64,000 nucleotides of DNA from Brachypterus glaber (taxonomy: Eukaryota; Arthropoda; Insecta; Coleoptera; Kateretidae): contig OY294044.1 in assembly GCA_958510825.1 (NCBI GenBank), positions 83,808,895-83,872,894 on the forward strand, given 5' to 3'. The position numbers and the translations under genes are program-made. Of the stretch, positions 11,797 through 23,598 are shown in pieces. The notes below the pieces were generated by a model, which was not told the DNA's origin, ran no database searches, and saw nothing but the letters and a program-made list of their open reading frames with translations. Position 1 is the first letter of the stretch, and each line of letters opens with the position of its first letter.

Positions 11797-12560
11797 AAGC
11801 TTGTTTTACCTTTGTAGTATATTAAATTTTATGCTGTGGTCTTACAAAGTGAGCGGCTTAAAATTATGACGCGCATAAACTTTTAAATCTATAATTAATG
11901 GAATTAATAATTAGTAAATCGACATCAATATTCATGTGATAAAAGCTTAAAAGCTTGTTTCAGAAGGTAGTCCAGTCGTTAGGGTGTTTTTGAGATAAAT
12001 AAATTAACCTGTACAGTTTTTATTACTTTTTTAATATGAAGCCACTTTATGTGGCAAGAGATAAACGTTTCGTAAAAAAATTTTTTAGATTTTAATTTAT
12101 TCGTTATACGTTTGGAGAAAAATACAATAATTACTGCTCTTCAGGGACATAGGCACATATGGGTAAATAAATAAATTACGCAACATGAAATTCGCCTAAT
12201 TCATTAACGCTCAGTAGTCATAGTTGCTGCTATTGGATCTGTTTTCAATCACAAGCAACATCCAATGGCCAAGATTCGCCCATCTTCAGATGTTTACTTG
12301 TTTTTACAATTAGTTTAAATAAAACAACGTCCCTCAAGAGGTTAAATTATTTTATAATTAAATTAATTTTTATTAAATCAATAAACTATTCCCATGTCTA
12401 AAGTCGCCCCCCCCCACCTTTAACTTTGGAACTGCTTAAGATATCAATTTAATTTAAAACATGTAAATAACATAACCCAAATTATTTTTTGATATATATT
12501 TTATATATGCACAATAATGGTATGGGAGCAAGGGGTGACTTTTTTAAAACAAATGGCTCG
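11797..12560. other. Intergenic, no gene seen
   Basis: No recognisable coding region or repeat pair. A run of cytosines lies at about 12408-12416. Words such as CCCATCTTCAGATG near 12290 recall phrases seen in other repeats of the window but are too short to interpret. Confidence 0.4.
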
Positions 12561-14357
12561 GTTTGCTCCTGTATGAAAAAAGTCAAAATTCGAGTTCACG
12601 ACATTTGTTGAGATATTCCTTTTATTTACGATGTATATGTCGCAGCCATTTGAAGTAATTGGCCGTTTCATGAAAAGGCTAGACTGTTCATGAAATGCTA
12701 CCACTACCAAACCAACCGACCAACATCCAAACATCCAAAGTTCATGAATCGTCCAGCCTTTTCATGAAAAGGCCAATAGCTTCAAAAGGCTGTACATAAA
12801 AATTTAAGACCAAAAATAAAATAATCTATCGTTTTTTTTTATTGAGGAGAATATGTTCAAAATGTTTGAAAAGACGATTTTTTTGTTTAGTCGTTTTTCG
12901 ACATGGAAAGAAGAGAATCTATTATGTTTATATAAATATACTAAATATAGCACAGTAAAATAGTTTTTAAAATAAACCATTCCTAAGGGGTATTCTAGGG
13001 GGAATAAGCTTAGAATTTATTAAATATTATGAAAGTTATAATATCAATTAAAAATGGATGTAGCTTTTATAGAATTATGAAATTTGGAAAACACATTTAA
13101 TTTTTTTTAGTCAAATTGATGATTAGGCAAAACAACAGTTATGCAAAAAGTGTCTAACCCATACTATGCTTCTGTTGTAAAATTGCACCTTAAATGGAAA
13201 AAAATTACAACAAATAAATATTAAATTATATACTTATCTATAGTTACCGTTATTATTGACATTATTATTGACATTGTATACTTCCTAAGGTAAAACCTAG
13301 TATAATATTAATTATTTCATATTTGACCTTGTTTTTGTTTTCTGATAAGCTTTAAGTCAATACAGTAAGGGTTAGACCTTACTTGCAAAACTTATATTTT
13401 TTTAATCAAATTGTTAAATTAAGTCAAATATCAGCTAAGCAAAAAGAGTCTAACCCTCGCTATCTTAAAATTCCACCTAAAATGATAAAAATTACAAAAG
13501 ATAAAGTATAAGTTTTATATTTATTTATAGTTTGCGTTGTTATTGACATTATTATTGACGTTATTATTGACAATATGTGCTTTGCCCAGAAAAAACCTAG
13601 GATACTATTAATTTGTTACAGTCTAAATTTTCTAGTAAGCTTTAAGTTAATATTATATGGGCCTAATCACCAATTTAATTAATAAAATATCAGTTTTGCA
13701 AAAAGTCCAACCCTCACTGTACTTAAAGCATATCAGAAAAGGAAAACAAGGTCAACAACATATAAAAAAAAAATAAAATGATTCTAGGTTTTACCGTAGC
13801 AAAGCATATAATGTCAATAAAAACGTCAATAATAATGGCAACTGTGTAATTTATTATTTATTTGGCTTTTTTACTATTTAAGGTGCAATTTTAAGACAAT
13901 AGCATACTGAGGGTTAGAACCTTTTTGCATAACAGGTGTTTTGCCTAATCATCAATTTGACTAAAAACAATGAAATATGTTTTTAATTTGTCTAAATTTC
14001 ATAATTCTATAAAAGCTACATCTACTTGTAATTGATATTAATACTTCAGTATTATTTAATAAATTCTCAGTTTATGTCCCCTTAGGAATGATTTATCGAC
14101 CTACAATTCTAGAAACTATTTTCTTGTGCTATATTTAGTATAATTATGTAAAAATAATAGATGTCTTTTCAAGTTGAAAACCACTGAATAGAACAAAAAA
14201 ATCGTCTTTTCAAACATTTTGAACATATTCTCCTCAATAAAAAAAAATTAATCGATTTTTGGTCTTAAATTGTTATATACATACATAGTAAATAAATATA
14301 ATATATCAACAAAGGTCGTGAACTCGATTTTTGACTTTTTCCATCCAGGAGGGAACC
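12561..14357. mobile_element. 1.8 kb foldback with internal forward and reversed modules
   Basis: Outer arms: 12571-12610 (AGTCAAAATTCGAGTTCACGAC) mirrors 14310-14350, and 12840-12890 (GAGGAGAATATGTTCAAAATG) mirrors 14190-14240. A shared inner module, with GTTATGCAAAAAG, a TCTAACCC word and TTATTGACATTATTATTGAC, appears forward at about 13130-13310, forward again at about 13430-13620, and reversed at about 13780-13960. A separate nested palindrome at about 12648-12790 carries TTTCATGAAAAGGC on both sides. No protein-coding signal was found; the 77-codon ORF at the left is an arm artefact. Confidence 0.75.
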
Positions 14358-14755
14358 ATGATGGTAGTTTATTAATGATAGTTAAAACCCAAATTTCCCA
14401 AAAATTTCCCAAACGAAGTGACAATTTTTGTTATATCAATGTTCAATAAGAGGGTAAAATGGAGTATTAGTATTGCACCTAGTATGCAAACTAGATATTA
14501 GGTAAACTTAAGACGATATTATCTCTCCAAAAATGTTTTTATTATTATTACATTAATAATAGCGACATGTTTCTGCCCTTTTAAGATAGGACCATCTTCA
14601 GGCTAAAAATTAAAATTAAAAACAAACAACAACAATTACATTACACGTATACAAGTCATACAGTATGACTTGTATACGTGTAATGTAATTGTTGTTGTTT
14701 GTTTTTAATTTTAATTATTAGCCTGATGATCATCCTATGTTAAAAGGGCAGAAAC

Positions 14756-14759
14756 ATGT
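14756..14759. repeat. Target-site duplication, left copy (ATGT)
   Basis: ATGT directly precedes the first LTR and is repeated at 22879-22882 directly after the third LTR. The corresponding position in the opposite foldback arm carries the word once, in complement. Four-base duplications are usual for Ty3/gypsy elements. Confidence 0.85.
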
Positions 14760-16823
14760 TGTAACGATATAAATCGTCACTTTGTAATATAGCAAGGGTT
14801 AATTAAACTATTCGTTTACTTACGTTATAATTTATGTTTATTTTGTATATAAATAGTTACGTACGTACAGAACTATTTTGTATCTGGGACTATTTTGTAG
14901 CAGGAACTGAATTCTAACCATATAAGTCTCTATTCCATAGTTCTACCTGAAAATAACATAAAGAAAACATAATTAGAATATGATTTTTAATAATAAAGAA
15001 TCATATGACTTATTTCTCTATAATACATTTGTCTATGGACTTACCTGGTTTTTATATGTTTCAGAGTCTATTGAGGGTTGGATTTCACTGGCTTTCATCT
15101 GTAGCTTGTCTCTCCTGGAAAGTTTCGTATGCTTATTCCTTCGGGATAATCTAGAATTTGTTGAAAATAGTTTGCTGGAACTGCTCACTTAGATTCAGTA
15201 TTTTGTTTATACTTAGTTCACAGGACACTTAGTATTCTGTTCGTATTTTTATTAGTTTTGCTGATAAACAATAAGTATTGTTTATATTTGTTTCTTAGAG
15301 TAATATTTTGAGGTTAGATATCACTAATACGGATTTATTAGGAAATATTCTTTTTGGTTATTATTTTTGGTGTCGTTGCCGTTACCTTTATTAGGAATCC
15401 TATACGGTAAAACTGTAGTTGATAATGACTTGCATAGATGTCGCTAATAGTTCAGAAATAGGATTTTATTTACCTGAAGGGTTCATACCGGTTAATAAGG
15501 TCGATTTTCGTTCTTCTTGAAGCAACTCTGTTACAATGGTGGTGTCATATTGACGAGTGTTTATTTTCTGTAATCATCGAAGTAATCCTTCATGTATTTT
15601 TATTTAAAGTTAGTGAAAATGAATATTTAAACAATGCGGAAGATATTGTAACTGTTATTTTCTACAATTACGCATTTATAACGTTTCGATGGACATCGAA
15701 GACTTAGTATGACATGTAAGTTACGTTTTTCTGTTTCTTAGAATATTTCTGAGATATAATTATTGTTTTAGCACCATTAATTAATTACCATTTCTATACC
15801 ATTAATATGGAATTATATTAATTTAAGTTGAAGTTTATTTTGGTATATTTGGTATACAAGTTCTCCGCGTGGAGTGATGTTCTCTTGGAACATGGTTCTG
15901 TAATTTTCGGCATAGATAAATTCTATGTAACCGTCTAGCAGACAATTTTATATTGGACATAATTTTCAAAAGCATATTTTATCCCGGACAACATTTTCAA
16001 TCGTACATTTTATCCTGGAAGATAATTTTTCCAAAGTAGATGGGACAGCCTATATTTTTTTTCTTTCATTCGAGAAATGAATTCATCAGCATAGGGGAGA
16101 CTTGCACAGATGGAGACGATGGAATTCATACCTCATGGATTTTGCAGAAACCAGCTAAGTACTCATTCTGAAAACTTTTGAAAGCAATATTTCATATTTT
16201 TAAATTCTTTTATTTCAATATTCTTATAACTGTAAACTTTATCAGATCTGATATAGTATTGTTTAATACTATATGCTCTTCTGGCTTTTGTTCATTTTTA
16301 GGTACTTATTTTTTTTTTTAAACATTTAATCTCATTTATTAATTATTAAATATCATACTTTTGATTAAATGATTTCTAATTTAAGCATGACTTTTTTACA
16401 CTGCAAGAAATGATTGCTGTTTACATACATTTCTTATTGCTTGCTGAACTTCATGTTTTCTTTATACATTTAAGTCGAATGATTTCTGAATTTAGTAATT
16501 TTTATTAAGATTTCTTTAATTATATCTTAATATAATTACACATATTTTTTATATATATTAATACATTACTTGATGTGCTTTCATTAAGTTTATTTATAAT
16601 AAATTTCTCAAATGAATTATCTTATTTTATTTAAGAGTTATATTTTCTCAAACTGAAAAGCTTAAATATTTACACTAGGTTGTTACTTACCTAAAGGAGT
16701 AAAAGCTAAAGTAACTGGCGCCCCTAACAACATTAATCAATTCTTTCTATTTTTCCCTTGCCCATACCCATTGCTCCGCTGTCAAAACTAGCCGTTGGCA
16801 GTGAACGTATTAATTACGGTACA
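14760..16823 (+). mobile_element. LTR 1 of Ty3/gypsy element (2,064 bp)
   Basis: A long terminal repeat starting TGTAACGATATAAATCG and ending ACGGTACA, with the TG...CA ends typical of LTRs. It is almost identical over its full length to 18529-20592 and 20815-22878 and close to 59947-62024. A TATA-like word TATATAAATAG lies only 87 bases from its start (14846-14856), and an AATAAA at 16598-16603 lies about 220 bases before its end. A 70-codon ORF inside (14980-15192) is present in all copies but shows no sign of selection. Confidence 0.95.
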
Positions 16824-17427
16824 CTAATATTGGCGCCCAAGAACGTGGTATTTGGATAGATAGAACACTTGTTTTTTTAATTTTACTCTATTTTTCTCAG
16901 TGTATTTTTTATAAAAATCTAAAGCTTAATTTTTTTCAGTGTAACTTAAAGTTCATTTTGAGAAAAACTACATATAACTGTTGAATAAAATATTTTTTGT
17001 TGAAAATTAAGTCAAATTAGAATTAATCTGATAAGATATATCAGATATGTGTTTTTTATGTTTTTTCTGAATTTTATGGAATAACATGGAATAGAGAAAT
17101 TTTGGCGTGGGTTCAGTTTTTCTAGAAATTATCGTTTATTCAATAGAAATAAATGGATAATAGGGTATTTATTTATGCGAAGGATATAAATAAATATTAG
17201 CTAATTTTGTAGTTTTGGAGACTATTTATAATTATTAATTTGTCCAATTGAGATAAATAATAATTTAGTATTTTTTTTGACATATTTGGGAAATTTTCCA
17301 GAGTATGCAAAAACTTTGTTGAACAGTGTACACAAAAAAAAATAATTTGTGGTACAGTATAAATATTTTATTATAAAATAGATATTTTGAGTAAATTGAA
17401 TTTAAATTTTGAAAATAAATATTCAAA

Positions 17428-17481
17428 ATGGAAGATTTAGATAAAATGGAAATTCGATTTTTGACTGCAAAAATGGTGTAA
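17428..17481 (+). pseudogene. gag: gag stub, 17 codons
   Basis: The ATG and following codons match the start of the gag ORF at 62624 with two changed residues (R to C-G-A-coded R unchanged, E to K near codon 15). The frame ends at TAA 17479-17481, just after the deletion junction. The junction falls within about 17473-17479, where the sequence passes from gag to the last helix of the integrase core in another frame. Confidence 0.85.
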
Positions 17482-17983
17482 AAATTTAGCAAAGATAGGT
17501 CTAGCTTTACGAACGTCTGTAAATGAAGTTACGGGGTATACGCCGGCATTTCTTAATTTTGGGAGGAATGTACCTATCACAGGAACTTATTATGGCAAAA
17601 TGACATCAACTGATGGTGTTAAATTAGAACCTTGTGACAGAGACTCGTATAGCCAAGACTTGGGAAATCTTAAAGAGATTTTTGTTGATGTAAAGAAATA
17701 TTTACATGAAGCTTATGAACGAAATAAGCGTACTTATGATTTGCGCAAGCGTGAAGTAAATTTTGATATAGGTGAAAAAGTTTGGAGACGAAACAAAGTA
17801 CTCTCAGATGCTAGTAAAAGTTTTGCTGCAAAACTTGCTCCAAAGTACATACTTTGCAAAGTTGTTGCGAAAAAGTCAAAGTTAGTGTATATTTTGGAAA
17901 ATGCAGATGGTCATAGAGGCGACTGGCATGTTAAAGATCTAAAGAAATATTTTGGATCGAATAGTGACATTTCAGTTGGCTAG
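17474..17983 (+). pseudogene. pol: Ty3/gypsy integrase C-terminal fragment
   Basis: Open without a stop from 17474 and ending in TAG at 17981-17983. The reading starts W-C-K-NLAKIGLALRTSVNE and reaches GYTPAFLNFGR, the conserved end of the retroviral-type integrase catalytic core. After a variable stretch and a lysine/arginine-rich helix comes a module with GEKVWRRNKVLS, AKLAPKY and WHVKDLKKY, which corresponds to the GPY/F-type C-terminal domain of Ty3/gypsy integrases; the usual glycine-proline is replaced here (Y-I-L). The HHCC zinc finger and the first catalytic acidic residues are absent because of the internal deletion. It is fused to no start codon and is not expected to be functional. 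The ATG at 17600 is internal. Confidence 0.9.
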
Positions 17984-18209
17984 ATGTTATTAAATAAGAA
18001 TATATTCTTAGTATCATTCGGAATGATATTTAAAAAAATATAAATGTATTGAAAATATTTAAAGGGTACCCAAAACTTTTGTATATAGTAAAAAAAAAAA
18101 TATATATATAAATATATTTTTTGTAGAAGTGAATTCTGGTGTACACAGTCAAGTCTTATTTCTATTTTTTTATCTTGATAAAACTTAGCTAAAAAGAAAA
18201 ACAAAATTA

Positions 18210-18277
18210 ATTATGACAATTACCTGATTATGACAATTACCTGATTATGACAATTACCTGATTATGACAATTACCTG
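18210..18277. repeat. 17-bp tandem repeat, four units
   Basis: Four perfect units of ATTATGACAATTACCTG lie between the integrase stop and the 3' polypurine tract, followed by a partial unit. They belong to the untranslated 3' internal region of the retrotransposon. Whether other copies have the same number cannot be seen, since the matching part of the fourth copy is outside the window. Confidence 0.9.
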
Positions 18278-18516
18278 TTTATGACACACACCGATAAAGT
18301 CCCAAAATTATGTTCTACATAAGAGTAGGCGAATGATACACGTAGTTATCAAGCTTAGCTATTGTTAAGTAGTATTTCAAATGATTTGCATAAAGTATTG
18401 TATTTTTTGTTGATTTATTAAATAAAATATAGTATATATTTTAGCTATTTAAGTTAAATAGTTATAGAGTTTGGTATAAAAATATTTTTTGTATATTAAA
18501 TATTTTTATTATTTTT

Positions 18517-18524
18517 GGAGGGGG
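18517..18524 (+). promoter_or_regulatory. Polypurine tract before LTR 2
   Basis: GGAGGGGG after a T run, then CATG and the LTR start at 18529. Position and composition fit the plus-strand priming site of an LTR retrotransposon. A second copy lies at 20803-20810. The four-base gap to the LTR start is slightly unusual. Confidence 0.75.
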
Positions 18525-18528
18525 CATG

Positions 18529-20592
18529 TGTAACGATATAAATCGTCACTTTGTAATATAGCAAGGGTTAATTAAACTATTCGTTTACTTACGTTATAAT
18601 TTATGTTTATTTTGTATATAAATAGTTACGTACGTACAGAACTATTTTGTATCTGGGACTATTTTGTAGCAGGAACTGAATTCTAACCATATGAGTCTCT
18701 ATTTCATAGTTCTACCTGAAAATAACATAAAGAAAACATAATTAGAATATGATTTTTAATAATAAAGAATCATATGACTTATTTCTCTATAATACATTTG
18801 TCTATGGACTTACCTGGTTTTTATATGTTTCAGAGTCTATTGAGGGTTGGATTTCACTGGCTTTCATCTGTAGCTTGTCTCTCCTGGAAAGTTTCGTATG
18901 CTTATTCCTTCGGGATAATCTAGAATTTGTTGAAAATAGTTTGCTGGAACTGCTCACTTAGATTCAGTATTTTGTTTATACTTAGTTCACAGGACACTTA
19001 GTATTCTGTTCGTATTTTTATTAGTTTTGCTGATAAACAATAAGTATTGTTTATATTTGTTTCTTAGAGTAATATTTTGAGGTTAGATATCACCAATACG
19101 GATTTATTAGGAAATATTCTTTTTGGTTATTATTTTTGGTGTCGTTGCCGTTACCTTTATTAGGAATCCTATACGGTAAAACTGTAGTTGATAATGACTT
19201 GCATAGATGTCGCTAATAGTTCAGAAATAGGATTTTATTTACCTGAAGGGTTCATACCGGTTAATAAGGTCGATTTTCGTTCTTCTTGAAGCAACTCTGT
19301 TACAATGGTGGTGTCATATTGACGAGTGTTTATTTTCTGTAATCATCGAAGTAATCCTTCATGTATTTTTATTTAAAGTTAGTGAAAATGAATATTTAAA
19401 CAATGCGGAAGATATTGTAACTGTTATTTTCTACAATTACGCATTTATAACGTTTCGATGGACATCGAAGACTTAGTATGACATGTAAGTTACGTTTTTC
19501 TGTTTCTTAGAATATTTCTGAGATATAATTATTGTTTTAGCACCATTAATTAATTACCATTTCTATACCATTAATATGGAATTATATTAATTTAAGTTGA
19601 AGTTTATTTTGGTATATTTGGTATACAAGTTCTCCGCGTGGAGTGATGTTCTCTTGGAACATGGTTCTGTAATTTTCGGCATAGATAAATTCTATGTAAC
19701 CGTCTAGCAGACAATTTTATATTGGACATAATTTTCAAAAGCGTATTTTATCCCGGACAACATTTTCAATCGTACATTTTATCCTGGAAGATAATTTTTC
19801 CAAAGTAGATGGGACAGCCTATATTTTTTTTCTTTCATTCGAGAAATGAATTCATCAGCATAGGGGAGACTTGCACAGATGGAGACGATGGAATTCATAC
19901 CTCATGGATTTTGCAGAAACCAGCTAAGTACTCATTCTGAAAACTTTTTAAAGCAATATTTCATATTTTTAAATTCTTTTATTTCAATATTCTTATAACT
20001 GTAAACTTTATCAGATCTGATATAGTATTGTTTAATACTATATGCTCTTCTGGCTTTTGTTCATTTTTAGGTACTTATTTTTTTTTAAAAACATTTAATC
20101 TCATTTATTAATTATTAAATATCATACTTTTGATTAAATGATTTCTAATTTAAGCATGACTTTTACACACTGCAAGAAATGATTGCTGTTTACATACATT
20201 TCTTGGTGCTTGCTGAACTCCATGTTTTCTTTATACATTTAAGTCGAATGATTTCTGAATTTAGTAATTTTTATTAAGATTTCTTTAATTATATCTTAAT
20301 ATAATTACACATATTTTTTATATATATTAATACATTACTTGATGTGCTTTCATTAAGTTTATTTATAATAAATTTCTCAAATGAATTATCTTATTTTATT
20401 TAAGGGTTATATTTTCTCAAACTGAAAAGCTTAAGTATTTACACTAGGTTGTTACTTACCTAAAGGAGTAAAAGCTAAAGTAACTGGCGCCCCTAACAAC
20501 ATTAATCAATTCTTTCTATTTTTCCCTTGCCCATACCCATTGCTCCGCTGTCAAAACTAGCCGTTGGCAGTGAACGTATTAATTACGGTACA
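18529..20592 (+). mobile_element. LTR 2 of the array (2,064 bp)
   Basis: Same length and ends as LTR 1. It differs by few substitutions, for example CATATGAGTCTC where LTR 1 has CATATAAGTCTC. It serves as 3' LTR for internal region A and as 5' LTR for internal region B. Confidence 0.95.
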
Positions 20593-20814
20593 CTAATATT
20601 GGCGCCCAACGTGGGGCTACGTAGTTATCAAGCTTAGCTATTGTTAATTATCAAGTAGTATTTCAAATGATTTACATAAAGTATTGTATTTTTTGTTGAT
20701 TTATTAAATAAAATATAGTATATATTTTAGCTATTTAAGTTAAATAGTTATAGAGTTTGGTATAAAAATATTTTTTGTATATTAAATATTTTTATTATTT
20801 TTGGAGGGGGCATG
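20593..20814 (+). mobile_element. Internal region B, reduced to 222 bp
   Basis: Consists of a 7-base spacer, a complete primer-binding site and the last ~200 bases before the polypurine tract. After the primer-binding site it joins directly at TACGTAGTTATC, which matches 18339-18350 in region A, so practically the whole coding region is gone. A short shared word (ACGTAG) at the joint suggests a microhomology deletion. Confidence 0.9.
20600..20617 (+). promoter_or_regulatory. Primer-binding site for tRNA-Lys(CUU)
   Basis: TGGCGCCCAACGTGGGGC is the exact complement of the last 18 nucleotides, CCA included, of animal tRNA-Lys(CUU), the primer also used by several retroviruses and insect gypsy-type elements. 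It starts 7 bases after the LTR end. This is the only complete 18-base copy in the window. Confidence 0.9.
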
Positions 20815-22878
20815 TGTAACGATATAAATCGTCACTTTGTAATATAGCAAGGGTTAATTAAACTATTCGTTTACTTACGTTATAATTTATGTTTATTTTG
20901 TATATAAATAGTTACGTACGTACAGAACTATTTTGTATCTGGGACTATTTTGTAGCAGGAACTGAATTCTAACCATATAAGTCTCTATTCCATAGTTCTA
21001 CCTGAAAATAACATAAAGAAAACATAATTAGAATATGATTTTTAATAATAAAGAATCATATGACTTATTTCTCTATAATACATTTGTCTATGGACTTACC
21101 TGGTTTTTATATGTTTCAGAGTCTATTGAGGGTTGGATTTCACTGGCTTTCATCTGTAGCTTGTCTCTCCTGGAAAGTTTCGTATGCTTATTCCTTCGGG
21201 ATAATCTAGAATTTGTTGAAAATAGTTTGCTGGAACTGCTCACTTAGATTCAGTATTTTGTTTATACTTAGTTCACAGGACACTTAGTATTCTGTTCGTA
21301 TTTTTATTAGTTTTGCTGATAAACAATAAGTATTGTTTATATTTGTTTCTTAGAGTAATATTTTGAGGTTAGATATCACCAATACGGATTTATTAGGAAA
21401 TATTCTTTTTGGTTATTATTTTTGGTGTCGTTGCCGTTACCTTTATTAGGAATCCTATACGGTAAAACTGTAGTTGATAATGACTTGCATAGATGTCGCT
21501 AATAGTTCAGAAATAGGATTTTATTTACCTGAAGGGTTCATACCGGTTAATAAGGTCGATTTTCGTTCTTCTTGAAGCAACTCTGTTACAATGGTGGTGT
21601 CATATTGACGAGTTTTTATTTTCTGTAATCATCGAAGTAATCCTTCATGTATTTTTATTTAAAGTTAGTGAAAATGAATATTTAAACAATGCGGAAGATA
21701 TTGTAACTGTTATTTTCTACAATTACGCATTTATAACGTTTCGATGGACATCGAAGACTTAGTATGACATGTAAGTTACGTTTTTCTGTTTCTTAGAATA
21801 TTTCTGAGATTTAATTATTGTTTTAGCACCATTAATTAATTACCATTTCTATACCATTAATATGGAATTATATTAATTTAAGTTGAAGTTTATTTTGGTA
21901 TATTTGGTATACAAGTTCTCCGCGTGGAGTGATGTTCTCTTGGAACATGGTTCTGTAATTTTCGGCATAGATAAATTCTATGTAACCGTCTAGCAGACAA
22001 TTTTATATTGGACATAATTTTCAAAAGCATATTTTATCCCGGACAACATTTTCAATCGTACATTTTATCCTGGAAGATAATTTTTCCAAAGTAGATGGGA
22101 CAGCCTATATTTTTTTTCTTTCATTCGAGAAATGAATTCATCAGCATAGGGGAGACTTGCACAGATGGAGACGATGGAATTCATACCTCATGGATTTTGC
22201 AGAAACCAGCTAAGTACTCATTCTGAAAACTTTTGAAAGCAATATTTCATATTTTTAAATTCTTTTATTTCAATATTCTTATAACTGTAAATTTTATCAG
22301 ATCTGATATAGTATTGTTTAATACTATATGCTCTTCTGGCTTTTGTTCATTTTTAGGTACTTATTTTTTTTTTAAAACATTTAATCTCATTTATTAATTA
22401 TTAAATATCATACTTTTGATTAAATGATTTCTAATTTAAGCATGACTCTTTTACACTGCAAGAAATGATTGCTGTTTACATACATTTCTTGGTGCTTGCT
22501 GAACTTCATGTTTTCTTTATACATTTAAGTCGAATGATTTCTGAATTTAGTAATTTTTATTAAGATTTCTTTAATTATATCTTAATATAATTACACATAT
22601 TTTTGATATATATTAATACATTACTTGATGTGCTTTCATTAAGTTTATTTATAATAAATTTCTCAAATGAATTATCTTATTTTATTTAAGAGTTATATTT
22701 TCTCAAACTGAAAAGCTTAAATATTTACACTAGGTTGTTACTTACCTAAAGGAGTAAAAGCTAAAGTAACTGGCGCCCCTAACAACATTAATCAATTCTT
22801 TCTATTTTTCCCTTGCCCATACCCATTGCTCCGCTGTCAAAACTAGCCGTTGGCAGTGAACGTATTAATTACGGTACA
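20815..22878 (+). mobile_element. LTR 3 of the array (2,064 bp)
   Basis: Same length as LTR 1 and LTR 2. I noticed around ten single-base differences from LTR 1 by eye. It ends ACGGTACA and is followed by the ATGT duplication at 22879-22882 and the rest of the foldback arm. Confidence 0.95.
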
Positions 22879-23020
22879 ATGTCGCTATTATTTATGTAAT
22901 AATAATAAAAACATTTTTGGAGAGATAATATCGTCTTAAGTTTATTTAAAAACTACCTCCAATATGAGCAAGGATCACCAAAAATATAATTTTTTAGATA
23001 TTAGGTGTTTGAGACTATTT

Positions 23021-23598
23021 CTTTGGTCTCCTCCAACGACTGCGACCTGGTAGCCGCGACCAGGTCGTCACGACCCTACCTGTTTTCCTCGGTCTCACCA
23101 GTCGCCATTCTGTTAGCTGGCCATTTTATAAAGAGCTGTTTTTTTGTTTGGGAGTTTATGCCTTTCAATCGGTATGAATATCTCTAAAAAGTCGGTTCTT
23201 TTAATGTTTCTGAATTCTCAAGCGGAAGAAGAGAATCTCCTCCTCTTATTAACATTACATCATTAAGAAAAAATGGTAAAAGTTGATGAGATATTTCGGC
23301 TGAGAGAGGTGGAGGGATTTCAAGTAATTCTAATTGAGTGAAACAGTGAAAGACACTTGTCACAGTGCAAAACCACCTATTTCACCATCAAATTCATGAA
23401 GAATTAGTCGTGCGTCTGCTCCCGGAGCGGTCAAGCGACCGGCGACCAAACGAACGGAGACAGGTAGTTAGTAGTAACGACTCGGCAGCAGCTAGGAAAA
23501 TAGGGACATTTAAAATTCATTGGACATGTCTTAACGACTCCGTCGCGGATAACCGGTCGCAGTCGTCATCGACTGCGACTTTTGGAGGAAACCGTAGC
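23021..23598. mobile_element. GC-richer foldback
   Basis: The left arm (GGTCTCCTCCAACGACTGCG, then CCGCGACCAGGTCGTC) mirrors the right arm at 23530-23598 (complements of GGTTTCCTCCAAAAGTCGC and CGCGACGGAGTCGTT). Inner arms around 23080-23105 and 23425-23465 also pair. It is clearly GC-richer than its surroundings, and the 60 and 87 codon ORFs are products of that composition. There is no transposase. Confidence 0.65.

Larger units (their letters stand above)
16824..18528 (+). mobile_element. Internal region A of the retrotransposon, large deletion
   Basis: This 1.7 kb internal region contains a leader of about 600 bases closely matching 62025-62623, a 17-codon gag stub, the integrase C-terminus, a 3' untranslated part with four 17-bp repeats, and a polypurine tract before LTR 2. 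Most of gag and all of protease, reverse transcriptase and RNase H are missing, so it cannot be autonomous. The primer-binding site here is altered: TGGCGCCCAA followed by GAACGTGG instead of CGTGGGGC. Confidence 0.9.
14503..22944. mobile_element. Short foldback element split by the LTR-retrotransposon array
   Basis: Without the insertion this is about 320 bp: 14503-14759 joined to 22883-22944. The ends TAAACTTAAG and CTTAAGTTTA are complementary, and the arms match through GACGATATTATCTCTCC and ATGTTTTTATTATTATTA. The centre is a near-perfect dyad at about 14625-14710. Phrases such as CATGTTTCTGCCCTTTTAAG are present in both arms. The LTR array sits in the right arm, and the left arm supplies the uninterrupted version of the site. 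Confidence 0.85.

Noticed and set aside
14980..15192. 70-codon ORF present in all four LTRs as a possible small protein
   Set aside because: The four differences I see between LTR 1 and LTR 4 in this ORF all change the amino acid and none is silent, so there is no sign of constraint; presence in each copy follows from LTR identity.
17600..17983. 127-codon ORF as a domesticated host gene
   Set aside because: The same frame is open upstream to the deletion joint at about 17474 and the protein is simply the integrase C-terminus between two LTRs of one insertion.
18210..18277. CRISPR-like array of short repeats
   Set aside because: The 17-bp units are directly adjacent with no spacers, and lie in the 3' region of a retrotransposon in eukaryotic DNA.
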